A DNA stretch of 64,000 bases, from assembly GCF_020921035.1 (NCBI RefSeq), contig NC_063160.1, positions 23,531,095-23,595,094 of the forward strand, read 5' to 3'. The translations under genes were made by a program, and so were the position numbers. This document shows positions 37,121-48,788 of this stretch, one piece after another (positions within the stretch are counted from its first letter, which is position 1; each line of letters begins with the position of its first letter). This stretch comes from Rhodamnia argentea (Eukaryota; Streptophyta; Magnoliopsida; Myrtales; Myrtaceae). The notes under the pieces are model-generated. The model did no database searches. It was not told the origin of the DNA and was given only the letters and a program-made list of their open reading frames with translations.

Positions 37121-37816
37121 TTCATTTTCATCATGCTTTTATTTTTTTGGTTTTATCATGTTTATCTCCACTGCTTACCACCCAATAAATTCAGTTTATC
37201 TCTTTGGTCTTTTTTTCCCCCTTTTGAATGTCACTTCTCTCTTTTTATGTACACGTGTGTGCAGTGCTCACAAGAATCAAATCTCGAATCCAATACTCTC
37301 TAGCTCCACCCCTATCCCTTTCCAAGCAAAGCCGCATGCCTATTGGTATGTCATAATGCGCTCTATATCATGAACGTTGACTCGACATACGTCACAAGCT
37401 GAACAAATATGATCACAAGATGCTCAATCTTTATTGAGTTGAATCATGTAATGGACTAGCGTCGTACGAAACTGCCAAATCAAGATTGTAGGATGCGCAA
37501 CCTACGTAACTCGAGGTCTTGTTATTTGCCCTGGCATTGTGGCTCAAGATTTTCTTGGGCTCTAATTACACCGTATAAATCGAGGACCAATTTTTCATGA
37601 AGGCAACAAAAAAAGTAAATAATCCACTTTTCAAGAATAAAGAATCGAGAAAAAAGTTCGTAAAAATCTCATATATTTATCAATATTCAAGTTCGTCCAT
37701 TACAATTAAGAATTCAACTCTCTAAATCGAAGGAATTGAAGTAAAAAAAGCCAAATATTTAAAGACATGGGAATGACCCAACTAGTGAAGACATAGAAAC
37801 TCAGAAAATACATTAA

Positions 37817-39267
37817 GGCTCTGTTTGGTAGTGATTATTTTCCCAAAAAATGATTCTGATCAAAATTACTTTTTTTTATTCTGTTCCCTCGATGATTTTT
37901 TGAGAATCAAAATGTGTTTGGTAACCGTTTAAAATTTTTGTTCCCGAAATGTAAACGCATTTGGTAGTTGCACAAAATTTCCGTTCTCAATTTGTCATTT
38001 AAATCAAATAATTATATAATCACATTTGATGGCAAAGAATAGGGAAAATAATCAAATAGTGATTATGGGGCAAAAAAAAAAAAAGAGAAAAAGCAAAAAA
38101 ATTTGAAAATAATCAAATAGTGATTATGGAGCAAAAAAAAAAAAAGAAAAAGCAACAAAATTTCTATTCTCAATTCGTTTGTCGACTTGTCATGAGTATG
38201 CAGTTGTTTATATTGTTTGAAAAGTAATTCGCATTACATTTACATAATTTGTCAAAATCATTTGTTTGTTATTATTTATTGTGACTTTTAGATTGATTAC
38301 CCAAAAAAAATAAAAATAAAGAAAAGCTCCTTATTGTGCAACCGCCAATAGTTTTGCATTCTATTACACATCGTACAAGCTTATAAGACCCGCAACTCAA
38401 CTATATCGATTTTTTTTTTCACTTGACAAATTTTTTGTGTGGCTCGAAAAATGGAGAAAAAATGGAGATTTAGTTCACGACACGGAGGGTTGGGTCTAGT
38501 CTTTAATAAAAAAAAAGATAAAATTTGAAAAAACATAATAGGAAATAAAAAATACAAACTTAATTAGAATAAAAAATAAAATAGCTAAAAAATCGAAAAA
38601 AAAAACATGCGTATTAGAGGTCCCTTAATATATAAAAAAATAAATTAGATTTAAAAATTTTCTAAAAAACAATTTTTTAAATATAAATATGAATATAAAT
38701 ATAAATATAATTTAAAAATAGGCTTAAAATTTTACAAAAAAAAACTAATTAAAAAAGGGGGGGGGGAAGAATCTGGTGATAAGAATTTTTTTTCAAAATT
38801 TTAGCTTTTGTCAATCTTAAATTTTTAAATATTTTTTAATTATTAAATTAAAAATCTAAATATTTTTTATTTCCCCTATTTCTTAAATTTTAAAATTTTT
38901 ATTAAATTTACCTTAAATAAAAATTTTAATTTAATAAAATTAGTTTTTAGCAATTTTTAAAATTGAATTTTAATTTATGTAAAGTTGAAAATCCAAGTGG
39001 ACTTTTTTTTAAAAAAATAATACCATTTTATATTAAAATTTTAATTATGAGTATGATGGATAAGTCATAAGTATATCGTGCGAAAAAGTAATCCCCAAAA
39101 GTGTTCCAAAACACCATAATCATCTTTTTTTTGCTTCCGAAAAGTGGTCCAAAATTGTTCCCAGGACCGTAATCAAAATCATTTTTTTTCATTACCAAAC
39201 ATGTTTCTGATCCTTTTTTGTTTCTGGGAACAGTAAAAGAGGATTAGAATCACCGCCAAACAGAGCC
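37817..39267. mobile_element. PIF/Harbinger-type non-autonomous element, 1451 bp
   Basis: Ends GGCTCTGTTTGG are exact inverted repeats over 12 bases (right end inverted GGCTCTGTTTGGCGGTGATT). They are flanked by TAA on both sides (37814-37816 and 39268-39270), the preferred target of PIF/Harbinger elements. The interior is very AT-rich and non-coding. It contains a ~60-base tandem duplication near 38043-38161 (each unit has AATCAAATAGTGATTATGG followed by an A run). It is large for a MITE and may derive from a bigger element. Confidence 0.85.
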
Positions 39268-39270
39268 TAA

Positions 39271-39954
39271 GAACTCGGGAATTTGGAAAATACATTAAAA
39301 CACATATAAATTTAAACTTTAACACTTCCCAATTCGTGCACAAATCGACATATGGGTTGTTGATTGGCAATCATGAAATCCACAGCCAGCTCGTCAAATT
39401 GACATATTCCAATTTGAACAGATCGAATTAAACTATAGCCCAAATTAGTTTTTGCTTGCGATACTAAGAGATCTTCTAGATCAATCAACGAAGATTGTGT
39501 TGAGCTCGAGAATTGATCGAATGAACCCATGTTCCCACATTAGACGAAGTCGCCAAATAAAAAAATTATATTTAAGTTAAAAAAAAAGTCATATACTCAG
39601 CCATCCTAAAATTAATACACACAACCAGTCTGGAAAAAACCCTAATTGTGAATCCTTAACAGAAAAAGAAGAAACTCACTACTGATATTATTAAATATAT
39701 GATAAATTATATATAAAAATATATATTTTATATATGACGCATCCCAACGTATTGAAATTTTCAATTTTTTGAGGAATCAAGTGTCGAGAAATTTCATTGA
39801 ACTCTACTCCTGCTTTGATTGATTGAGGTAACAACCACTCCCTTCCATGTCCGTGCACGAACGAGTGAAATTCTTCCTCTCTCTCTCTCTCTCTTCCTGA
39901 CTGTCGCTTTGTTCAGTCATTAGATTATCATCAACAGTCTGCAGCACACTCAAA
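39271..39954. other. Spacer, no gene
   Basis: AT-rich DNA with a short CT microsatellite near 39876-39893 and TATA-rich runs near 39700-39740. Nothing coding recognised. Confidence 0.45.
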
Positions 39955-40490
39955 CATCATCACTGTGGAGCAGAATTTTCAAAGGCATTTACTTCCCTAA
40001 CCGCGACCTATGGGCTGCTAAAAGAGGAGCTAGACCCCTCATGGGGTTGGTAGAGTTTACTCGTGGGCAGGGATTCTACTACCCTGAGATCAGATGGGCG
40101 ATTAGCGACGGGAAAAGAATCAACATTAGAGAGCAAAAATGGCTACCCTCGAGAGTCTTAGGTGGTCCTGCAAACAGTGGCTGATCTGAAGCTTGGAGTC
40201 ACCTGTTCTGAAAATGAAGGAAGTGATATGGACCTTGGGCCTTTAGGTCCTCGTTCCACGAATGTAACAATCTGTGGGCCCATCTCAAGAAGGTCGCCGT
40301 GGGCCACACCCCTCGCGAAGCTAATGAAGCGCACCCGAAGAAAGGCGCTCCCATCCAATTGGGTTGCGTTCCCTCTATGGGATTTATTATGTTTGGACTC
40401 TGCTAATGCTAGATTATGTAAGTCCGTCTTTTCTGGATGAATGAAATTTGCCTCTTTCGACAAAATAAAAAAGAAAGAAAGAAAGAAATA
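39955..40490 (+). mobile_element. 5'-truncated, internally deleted LINE copy with 3' tail
   Basis: 39955-40187 is nearly identical to 35752-36000 of the LINE fragment (CATCATCACTGTGGAGCAG to GGCTGATCT), with a few substitutions and a short deletion near the end. It then continues with a LINE-like 3' region (GAATGAAATTTGCCTCTTTCG) and an A-rich AAAG tail around 40460-40490. The jump from the zf-RVT-proximal region straight to the 3' end implies an internal deletion or a template switch. No flanking duplication was found. Confidence 0.65.
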
Positions 40491-41185
40491 AGTGCATGGC
40501 CAAGTTCAATCGCACCCACGGCAGCACCCCTGGTCCCCCTTCTCTCCACCGTCGGATCACCTTTCCAATCAACGGCCTCTACGTTTCTGTCGGTTTTGTT
40601 AAGGGAAAAAGTTCGCTTTTCGCCCCCCCACGGCCCCCTTCCCTTCCCCTTGTCCTTTTCTTCTTCGCCTTCTTCTCGGAATTTCCGAATTATTGTTGGG
40701 AAAAGGAAGAAAATGAGAATTTCAAGTGGGTTAATTTAGTGAAGCGCCCTCTCTCTCTCTCTCTCTCATTTTTTTTTTGGGTCGAACTTTCTCTTATTTG
40801 GAACAGTGTTATCCGGTGAAAGAGCGCAAAACCAACACAAACGGCTATAATTAACGTTGCAGGTTCTTCTCTTTCCCGTCACAACTCAACACACAGAGGA
40901 GAGAGGGAGAGAGAGAGAGAGAGAGAGAGGGCCTTGATCTTTGTTTGCCAATTTCGACAGCGAATTGGGTTGGTTGACGAAATTAGAGGTTTTTTTTTTT
41001 TTTTTTTTGTGTGGATCTTTTCGTGTTTTTATTTTTGTCGGGTTTTACGATTCTGGGTTGCGAGAGGATGGTTATAAATTGAAGCGGAAGGGAAAAAATT
41101 TGGGTGGCATTGGAAGAGGATTGAGGCAAGATTTGCTATTTTTGTTCCCAATCCACCAATCCCCAGGTGGGTGTGCTCTTTCACG
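40491..41185 (+). promoter_or_regulatory. Promoter and leader of the GT17 gene with CT and GA tracts
   Basis: This region precedes the ATG at 41186. It holds a CT microsatellite (about 40751-40768) and a GA microsatellite (40906-40930), then a T run (40991-41009). The pattern fits a plant core promoter and long leader. No TATA box could be assigned with confidence. Confidence 0.45.
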
Positions 41186-42913
41186 ATGTCCGAGGGGTAT
41201 TACAGTTCGAAGAAGACTGATGATATATGCGAAGACGTTTGTGGCCAGGTAATTCATCTGTGCTCTGAGTCTCCGAGCTTTTTCCTGTTCAAAAGTTCGC
41301 CCTTTTTGGATGAATGTTATGCATTTTTACGGGTAGATGATCGTCAATGCTTGTGGAGAATCGGTGGAAAAACTCTTTTTAGTTGATGCTTTGACAACCC
41401 ATGCCTTTGGGTGGTGATGTTTCTGAACCCTAGAAAAACTTCATTTTTACAGCTTTTTGGGTTTCAATTGATGCGGGTCTTCTTTTCTTCATCTTATTTC
41501 CATTCTGCCGGTGTTAATTAAACTCAATTTATTCTATAAGGAGAGGAGGGGTGCATCAGCGTTCTGTTTTGGGGGGCATGAATGTAAGGGATGTAGATTT
41601 GATGCCTTGAATGTGTTGAATGAATGAATTTATGTACGTTCGATTTTATTACAGGTTTATGAATTAAGTTGAGTCATCTGCTTATTGACTGTGCTGGACA
41701 ATATGTTGAGTTGTTTGAATTGTGATGTTTCGGATGATGGGTGAGATGATTTGCTTTCTACCCTCATCTCCTGCTCAGGACGTTGTGTGATTCCTTTTCT
41801 TTTGTTTGTTCTGCGCAGGCTCGTGCAGCATTGAGCATGTCCAGATTGCGTTGTATGTTGCGAGGTCTTGATCTCAGAACGTATATTCTCTTATTATTCG
41901 TGATCCCTCTCGGCATCTTCACCCTGTATTTGCATGGGCAGAAGGTCTCGTATTTTCTCAGACCTCTGTGGGAATCCCCGCCTAAGCCATTTCATGAGAT
42001 CCCGCATTACTACAACGAGAACGTGTCTATGGAGACACAGTGCAAACTTCATGGTTGGGGAATCCGCGAGTCTCCAAGGCGGGTGTATGATGCAGTTCTG
42101 TTCAGCAACGAACTTGACATCCTCACTATTCGATGGAATGAGCTGTTTCCCTATGTGACGCAGTTTGTTCTCCTCGAAGCAAACTCTACTTTCACCGGAT
42201 TGCCTAAGACGTTGCATTTCGCGAGCAACAGGGACAGGTTCAAGTTTATTGTACCTCGGTTGACCTATGGAAGGATTGGAGGACGATTCAAGAAGGGAGA
42301 GAACCCATTTGTCGAAGAGGCACATCAAAGAGTAGCCCTAGACCTCCTACTTAGAAAAGCCGGGATCGAAGATGATGACTTGTTGATAATGTCGGATGTT
42401 GACGAAATCCCTAGTGCCCACACTATCAATCTTTTGAGATGGTGCGATGATATCCCACCGATACTTCATTTGCAGCTGAGAAACTACATGTACTCCTTTG
42501 AGTTTCATCGGGATAACAAGAGTTGGAGGGCTTCGGTTCATCGCTATAAGACTGGCAAGACCAGATATGCACATTATCGGCAGACCGACTACCTACTTGC
42601 TGATGCAGGTTGGCACTGTAGCTTTTGTTTCCGCCGCATTAGCGAGTTCATATTTAAGATGAAAGCTTACAGCCATAACGATCGGGTTAGGTTCTCCCAT
42701 TATTTGAATCCGAAGAGGGTTCAGGATGTCATTTGCAGAGGCGCCAATTTGTTCGACATGCTGCCCGAGGAATACACATTTAAGGAGATAATTGGGAAGA
42801 TGGGGCCGATTCCTCATTCTAATTCTGCCATTCATCTCCCTGCTTATTTGCTTAATCATGCAGAAGAGTACAAATTTCTATTGCCCGGAAACTGCAAAAG
42901 AGAAGGGGGGTGA
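41186..42913 (+). CDS. Glycosyltransferase family 17 protein (GnT-III-like), 2 exons
   Basis: Type II Golgi membrane protein of 385 residues, related to animal beta-1,4-mannosyl-glycoprotein N-acetylglucosaminyltransferase (GnT-III). Plants are not known to make bisected N-glycans, so the true substrate is open. Exons 41186-41248 ([21 protein letters not shown]) and 41819-42913, joined in phase 0 at CAG|GTAATT. A membrane segment lies at about residues 38-56 ([18 protein letters not shown]). The catalytic region has [27 protein letters not shown] and the DxD-type [12 protein letters not shown], then [17 protein letters not shown]. It appears complete. It resembles Arabidopsis At3g27540/At5g14480 (from memory). 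Confidence 0.94.
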
Positions 42914-44865
42914 CTGGCGAATTTCTTTCGACTATGAGGCGCTTTCTCTATGACATTGAAGATGATTTGTTTCGCAAAGGATGCATCGGATTTGGTACAT
43001 CATTCAGGGCTGTATTTATGAAGAACCAGACAAATAGGTGTATATCGAGGAGAATCTCTTGTGCATGTCTATACACTCTCCCAGCTTGAGGTTCTTGAAC
43101 AGCGGTTCTTATCAATTTTCCCTGTGAAGAACCTGCTTTACACAGAGAATACCTAGCTCTTGTGGCTGTGGAAGATGTTGTGCGTGCCGCGTATTGTTCT
43201 AGACTAGCTTGGGAATGCACATTATTTCCCAGCTTTTCGTACTCTGGGGAATTTTGCTCGAGTAGCATGTCATTGATAGAATGATCATTTGTATATTCTG
43301 ATTTTCCTGCGAAAATCCATTTCGTCTTGCTCATTCTATTTCTTTTCCATTCGAATTACCCGGCACGCGTCATAATCTCATCAACTTTCTGCGCTGTTAG
43401 TTTTAACCCGTGAAGCGTTCTTCATGTATGCTCTACCAATCTGCTGACAGGACCAGATGGGGTCATCCTGTATGACGTTCGATCCCGCAAACAGGCGATC
43501 GACACGCATCGGTTTGCCTAATCGGTTTGTCAACTCTTGCAGCTAAGCTTCTCAAGGTTTTGCATGGAGGAGATGTCTTCTGGGGGAAGCGTACCTCTTG
43601 AAATGCCAGCCTGGGAGCTTAGAAGTTGCTGTGAGAGTACAAAACCGAAAAACCAGTCAACACGTTCTGTCAAGAAAAATATATTTATATCTGCAGCATG
43701 GGGATTGACAAATGATGAAACAGAGCATTCGTCAAGCTGTCATGAAGCTCTCTGTCCTTGAGTCTTTCAATTACGAAGTTCTTTTTTTGTCTGTGTGTGG
43801 ACTGTGGAGTCTCCATCATGATGTGCTGCTGATCATGGTGTCTTCCACCATTAAAGAACTAAAGAAGGGATCATTGGGATCCATGGATCATCGATGAGAG
43901 CCAGTCAATTTATTCATCTCACCGCATGAAGTGGGATGGAATCAGTCGCCTCCTCTTGCTTTTTAACTGGGGACTCAAAACAGAGTCAACTTTCCATATT
44001 CAAGGCACTTGGCAACGTTTCAGTCTCGGGGGCAATCCGTTTCATGGAAGTAGTAACAATTATGCAGCACAAGAGAACCAAAATGGGTCCACAATGATTT
44101 AGTGAAATTATTTTCTCAAACAATCATAAGAAACAAATTTTCTTAGATTGAATTAAACATAGAATTTTTTTTAGTAATATGAGTCGGCTCGAGAAATTTG
44201 CACTACGTGGGTCATGAATGGGTTAATGGATCAATTTGAATCGGATCATTTATGACTCAATCCAAATCCGATCCGACCCATCCGTTTGATAGATCTAGTA
44301 ATCATAAATAGCTCATTAGCAAGAACAAAATAAAAAATGAGCTAAGCTAAGTTGTTTTCTGACATAATCAACAAAGAACTTGGTACCGAGCGTAAAGTTC
44401 ATGAGGCCAATCGAACGGCATGGATTGATCAACCCAATGTCCGGTGCAGCCATAATCCTTATAGTCATGGAAAGACTCTCTTTAGGATAACCCGATTCTC
44501 GGCTTTTCGACAAAGTGGTCAATCGAGTAAAAAGAGATGGATGGCTTGATGCAACAATTAAGAAAAAGAACACATCTTACGTCGGGACGAGGTGACTCAC
44601 CACATGCATAAAAGAGATCATAGATTTCCAATCGCTTAGGAAAAGAGGCCAGTCTTTCTCTATGTCCTAAAATGCAAACGTTCTTGACCAACCAGGGAAC
44701 CACCCATCGTCTTTTCCGCTGCACTTTTTCCTGCCAATCAGGTAAAAATCCAAGCACAAAATGCCACTTCCTTTTTCAAAGTTCACGTTGAAAGAAACCT
44801 TCCCATTCTTGACGAACACACACCCCCAGATGCATCACACTCGTTAAAAAGAACGACCGGGGATG
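42914..44865. other. 3' flank of GT17 and spacer
   Basis: The first ~430 bases are probably the GT17 3' untranslated region. Beyond that, frames are short and without family signatures. Near 44200-44290 there are GGATC.GAAT-rich words like those in the hAT-type element at 47541. Confidence 0.45.
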
Positions 44866-45590
44866 AACGTGCGCCGAATAACACCGTATGAATATTCTAG
44901 GTATTCAAGAATCAGTACATGAAATTTTAATGAATTTGAAAGAAATTATATTGAGAAGTAATCCGTATGGAACTCGCAACGCATTTATTTGTGTCAAGGG
45001 TCCTCGATGTATGACTGCTCAAGACTTCGTCTTATCAACTCCTGTGGAAATCGTTGATAACACACAGTATCGATGATCTTTCCTCGAACGTGCGCCGAAT
45101 ACCATATGAATATTCTACCATAGCAGATATTCAAGAATCGGTACATGAAATTTTAATGAATTTGAAAGAAATTATATTGAGAAGTAATCCGTATGGAACT
45201 CGCAACGCGTTTATTTGTGTCAAGGGTCCTCGATGTGTGACTGCTCAAGACATCGTCTTACCAACTCCTGTGGAAATTGCTGATAACACACAGTATATAG
45301 CTAGTCTAACGGAACCCATTAATTTGTGTATTGGATTACAAACCAAGAAGAATAGCGGATATCATATAAAAATACCAAAAAAACTTTCAAGATAAAAGTT
45401 ATCCTATAGATGTTGTATTCATGTCTGTTTGAAATGCGAATCATAGTATTCATTCTTATGGAAATGGAAATGAAAAACAAGAGATACTTTTTCTCGAAAT
45501 ATGGACAAACGGAAGTTTAACTCCTAAAGAAGCACTTCACGACGCCTCTCGGAATTTAATTGACTTATTCAGTCCTTTTCTATTCACACC
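44866..45590 (+). pseudogene. rpoA: Nuclear insertion of plastid rpoA, partly in tandem
   Basis: Two copies of the N-terminal middle part of the plastid RNA polymerase alpha subunit. Copy 1 (about 44866-45070) gives [20 protein letters not shown] and [13 protein letters not shown]. Copy 2 (about 45088-45590) repeats this from [10 protein letters not shown] and goes on through [20 protein letters not shown]. In other frames it carries NANHS and [19 protein letters not shown]. The 5' and 3' ends of rpoA are missing, copy 1 lacks bases near its start, and copy 2 changes frame after about 45395, so neither can be functional. AT content and codon use are plastid-like, unlike the neighbouring nuclear genes. 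Confidence 0.9.
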
Positions 45591-45869
45591 AACCCCCCAT
45601 TGACTTGTACTCAAGCTCGGTTTCAAAACTACCCTCCCAAGGATGTGCCTCACGCAATACAACCCGCACCAGAAGCTGACCCCTCTTTTCAGCTAAAACC
45701 CTAGAGCTTGCTGTTAAATATTGTCACCAAGCTCAATTATCAAACCTGCAGATTTAACATTATCCTTTTGGACATGATTGGGTTGTTGAACTCTTATTCC
45801 CTTTGAGTCGTCTCTCATCCCAACCAAGTCTGCGCTCTCTTTAGCCGAGGCAAAGGTTTCTACCTTTTT
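45591..45869. other. Spacer after the rpoA insertion
   Basis: Mixed sequence with no recognised gene or repeat. It may include more of the inserted organelle DNA too decayed to identify. Confidence 0.35.
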
Positions 45870-46240
45870 TTTTAGCCAACGTGCAGTCTCGTCCCTCAAC
45901 TTTTAATTCTTTCAATGTGATCCTGAATTTTGGCTCAAACTTGAAATTTGTTCGATGTTGTATCTGAACTTTTGATAAATGCTCGATCTAGTTTCTACGG
46001 TATACGAAAACATCCAATATTATTCGTCCATTAATTCAAATTCAAGGACGACATTAAATACTTTTCATGTAACCCGGGGACTAAATTGAACATGTGCCCA
46101 AAAAGTTCGGAGACCACGTTGAACATAATTAAAAGTTTAGGGGCGGCATTGCATATTGTGTTAAAGTTTAGGGACAATATTAAATAAATTAAACATTCGG
46201 AGACGACATTGCACGTTGAGCCAAAGTATCGCATCCTTTT
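45870..46240. mobile_element. MITE of the 'CAATGTGGTCC' type
   Basis: The left side (CAACGTGCAGTCTCGTCCCT) and the inverted right side (CAACGTGCAATGTCGTCTCC) match well. Between them are direct and inverted repeats of ~35-base units such as GTTCGGAGACCACGTTGAAC. This is the same family as the outer element at 6810-7752 and the single end near 23450. Non-coding. Confidence 0.6.
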
Positions 46241-47540
46241 TTACCCGATGCTCCGTGCAGATATCACCCATCTAATTCATCGTGGCTTTTTTGGGTCCTA
46301 GAAAAAGGAAATGGTTGCGCTCGGTCGCGCATGCACATCTTTGATTGTTGATCTCTTGCCGACATCGGAAAGAGAATTCACGGGACCTCCTTTTCGCAAT
46401 CCATTCTATTCCCCTTTGGGCTATCCAAACATACGCCGAGTCGACCGGTAAGTCGATGCTTCGTCTTATTCCCTTCGTGGTTATAGACTCGATATGATAG
46501 AGCCCCTATCCACTGTACCAAATCACCATTTCTAGTTATTCCTCAAGATTTTCGCTGCTGTTTCTCGGGGAAGATAGTATGTACCAAAGTATAGTGTCCC
46601 CTGCCACATGATGCCCCTCTACTGTTGACCGCGTCGTTGAAAATGAAGGAGTCGACCCCATCGATCAGACTTTTTGTTATGCAGTGCATGAGAACCAGTT
46701 CATTACGGTGGCGTAGATGTTTGGGGAAATCAGACGTGTGGATCGATCTCCAGCGGTTGGACTGAGTTCTGCAATGGATGCTTGGTAAGCAAATTTGGCT
46801 TTTTCTGTAGGCCCGTTTTGCTTTCACAATTCGTTCACGCCTGCGAATGTCCGCATCAATGGCGACTGCATGTCTTTCTTTGTAACTATACCCTCTGGCA
46901 TTTCCGGATTGGCCATGGTTTGATCATATTTTCTCCTACGAGGAAGATCAAGTGAATTATATTTATTCCATAAATCTCCGACAATGACGGCGGATCTTGC
47001 TTGAGTTTCACGTATATCCGACGGTTGAGATATGATCTTGTTCATGTACGAATTACCCTCCTCTTTATATCGGCGTTCTTTCATTGGAGATTATGTAAAC
47101 ATAAGTTAAGATCTTACGCAACGAATTCTAGATACAGTTTATCAGTCACCTGCTAAATCTCGAATTATGGCACATCTAATTTGAGGGATCAAAATCCACC
47201 TATAAACCTGGCAATTTCTTGGAAACCCATCAGCAAAATCAAGGGATACCTTCACTACGCCAAGCTCTGAGAGAAGGAGACATGCCGCGAGTATTCCGCC
47301 CATTCTAATGCCCTGATTTGCATTCCATAAGGACATGTCTTAATCCGACCACAAGTGAATAAAGCACTAAAAGACATGGATCCTCTATTTCTGTCCAAAT
47401 ATTAGTACCATAATGCATTAGGTTAATTGAATTGAACAAGATCATTCACCCTCTACTTTGAGGCATTCATCTTTCTCATTTCCTGGGGGGTTAAACATTC
47501 ATCTCGAAGACCCACTCGACGGGGATGGATCTGTTCCCAC
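46241..47540. other. Spacer without recognisable gene
   Basis: Open frames of 60-95 codons occur on the minus strand (46543-47336), but none shows a family motif, splice-supported extension or signal. They could be gene debris; I cannot support a call. Confidence 0.4.
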
Positions 47541-48267
47541 TAGAGGTGAGCAAATAAACCGGGATCCATCCAAACCGAACCGGACCGTACCCAACCGGCT
47601 AATTTTGGATGGTAACCGACGGGTACCAATCTGATTTTCGGTTCCAATTTTCTGGAATCGGGGGGTACCGGTTCGGTTCCAAGTTTCAAGTGAGAACCAT
47701 CTAATTGGACTGGCCCTATTTATGTAACATAGCTATATAATTTTTTTAATGGAAGCTATCTCGCTCTATCAAGCATAGAAGAAATATCGCTGCTTCTGAT
47801 TCAGTCAACAAGGAATCTTCATCACTTACTCTGTTGAAAAGCTCAGGGAGAAATTCCAGCACCTATTCATCATGTTAAAATGTTCAGAGAGAGTGATGCT
47901 GCAAAATCACCAATTCTAAAAAACAAGCTACATAAATGCATTTCACCAAGAAATATCCGAATCTGCCAAGTATTTTGATCTATTAGACCCTACATTTTCA
48001 CTAGGATCGGATCCTAGTAGGATCGGATCGGATCTTAACACAAGTATTTGGATCTTAGTTTTACTTCTACAGTATCTTTTTTAATTAATGTTGGTGCTCA
48101 GTAGGATCGGATCCATCCGAGAACCAGACTGGACTGGTGATTCGGTTCTCGGATGGATTCACGGAACGAATGGGTGGTTCATGATTCACATTTTGCGAAA
48201 CCGGTTCTTAACAGGCGATTCTCAATTCTATGGTGGAAACCACCCATCCTGAAACCGAGCATCTCTA
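47541..48267. mobile_element. hAT-type MITE, 727 bp
   Basis: Ends TAGAGGTGAGC and, inverted, TAGAGATGCTC form short inverted repeats. They are flanked by 8-base direct repeats GTTCCCAC (47533-47540) and GTTTCCAC (48268-48275), differing at one base. The interior has GAACCGG- and GGATCGGATC-rich tracts. Eight-base duplication and TAGRGNTG ends fit hAT. No transposase coding. Confidence 0.8.
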
Positions 48268-48788
48268 GTTTCCACATGGTCATGCCTTCAACTGTCAAAG
48301 CCTGTATGTTCGTTCTAGATCAATTTGATACGAGAAATTGCTACCACACGTCGTTCAGTTCATGAAGTATCTTCGTTTAATTGTCTGCATCAACCTCCCT
48401 GGAGATTTTAGTTTATCAAATTTTTGCGTAGAGGATGATATACGACAGTGGAGGCCCATTTATTTTCCACCGAAACTACAAATTAGGTGTAGTCTACCCA
48501 ATGGCACGTCCATCACCTTCTGCTTGCGAATGAAAAAGGGTGAAAATTATCCACAAGAATGGCTAGGACTAGGAGATCAGCATGAATTTGTCCATGAATG
48601 CAGAGTCTAATATCTTCTCATCACTTGAACGTCAATACCACCGCTGTTCTTGTACTGTTAAACAAAACTCGACCTCGCATTGTAAACTATCATGCAAGTC
48701 CAGTCAATTCCACAGGATAGATTTTGCAGAGTTGCCAAGCTCAACATACAGAGGAACTTGCAGAAGAATAACTGCTCCAGAAGAAGAG
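48268..48788. other. 3' flank of the CRM gene
   Basis: Probably the 3' untranslated region and downstream flank of the minus-strand CRM gene. No other gene recognised. Confidence 0.45.

Noticed and set aside
40162-40440. 92-codon frame next to the LINE copy
   Set aside because: It overlaps LINE-derived DNA and its 3' end; no host domain recognised.
41894-42328. 144-codon minus-strand frame inside the GT17 gene
   Set aside because: Antisense of a clearly coding exon with intact GT17 motifs; no independent evidence.
46543-47336. Several 60-95 codon minus-strand frames
   Set aside because: No motif, signal peptide or splice continuity; length is within chance expectation.
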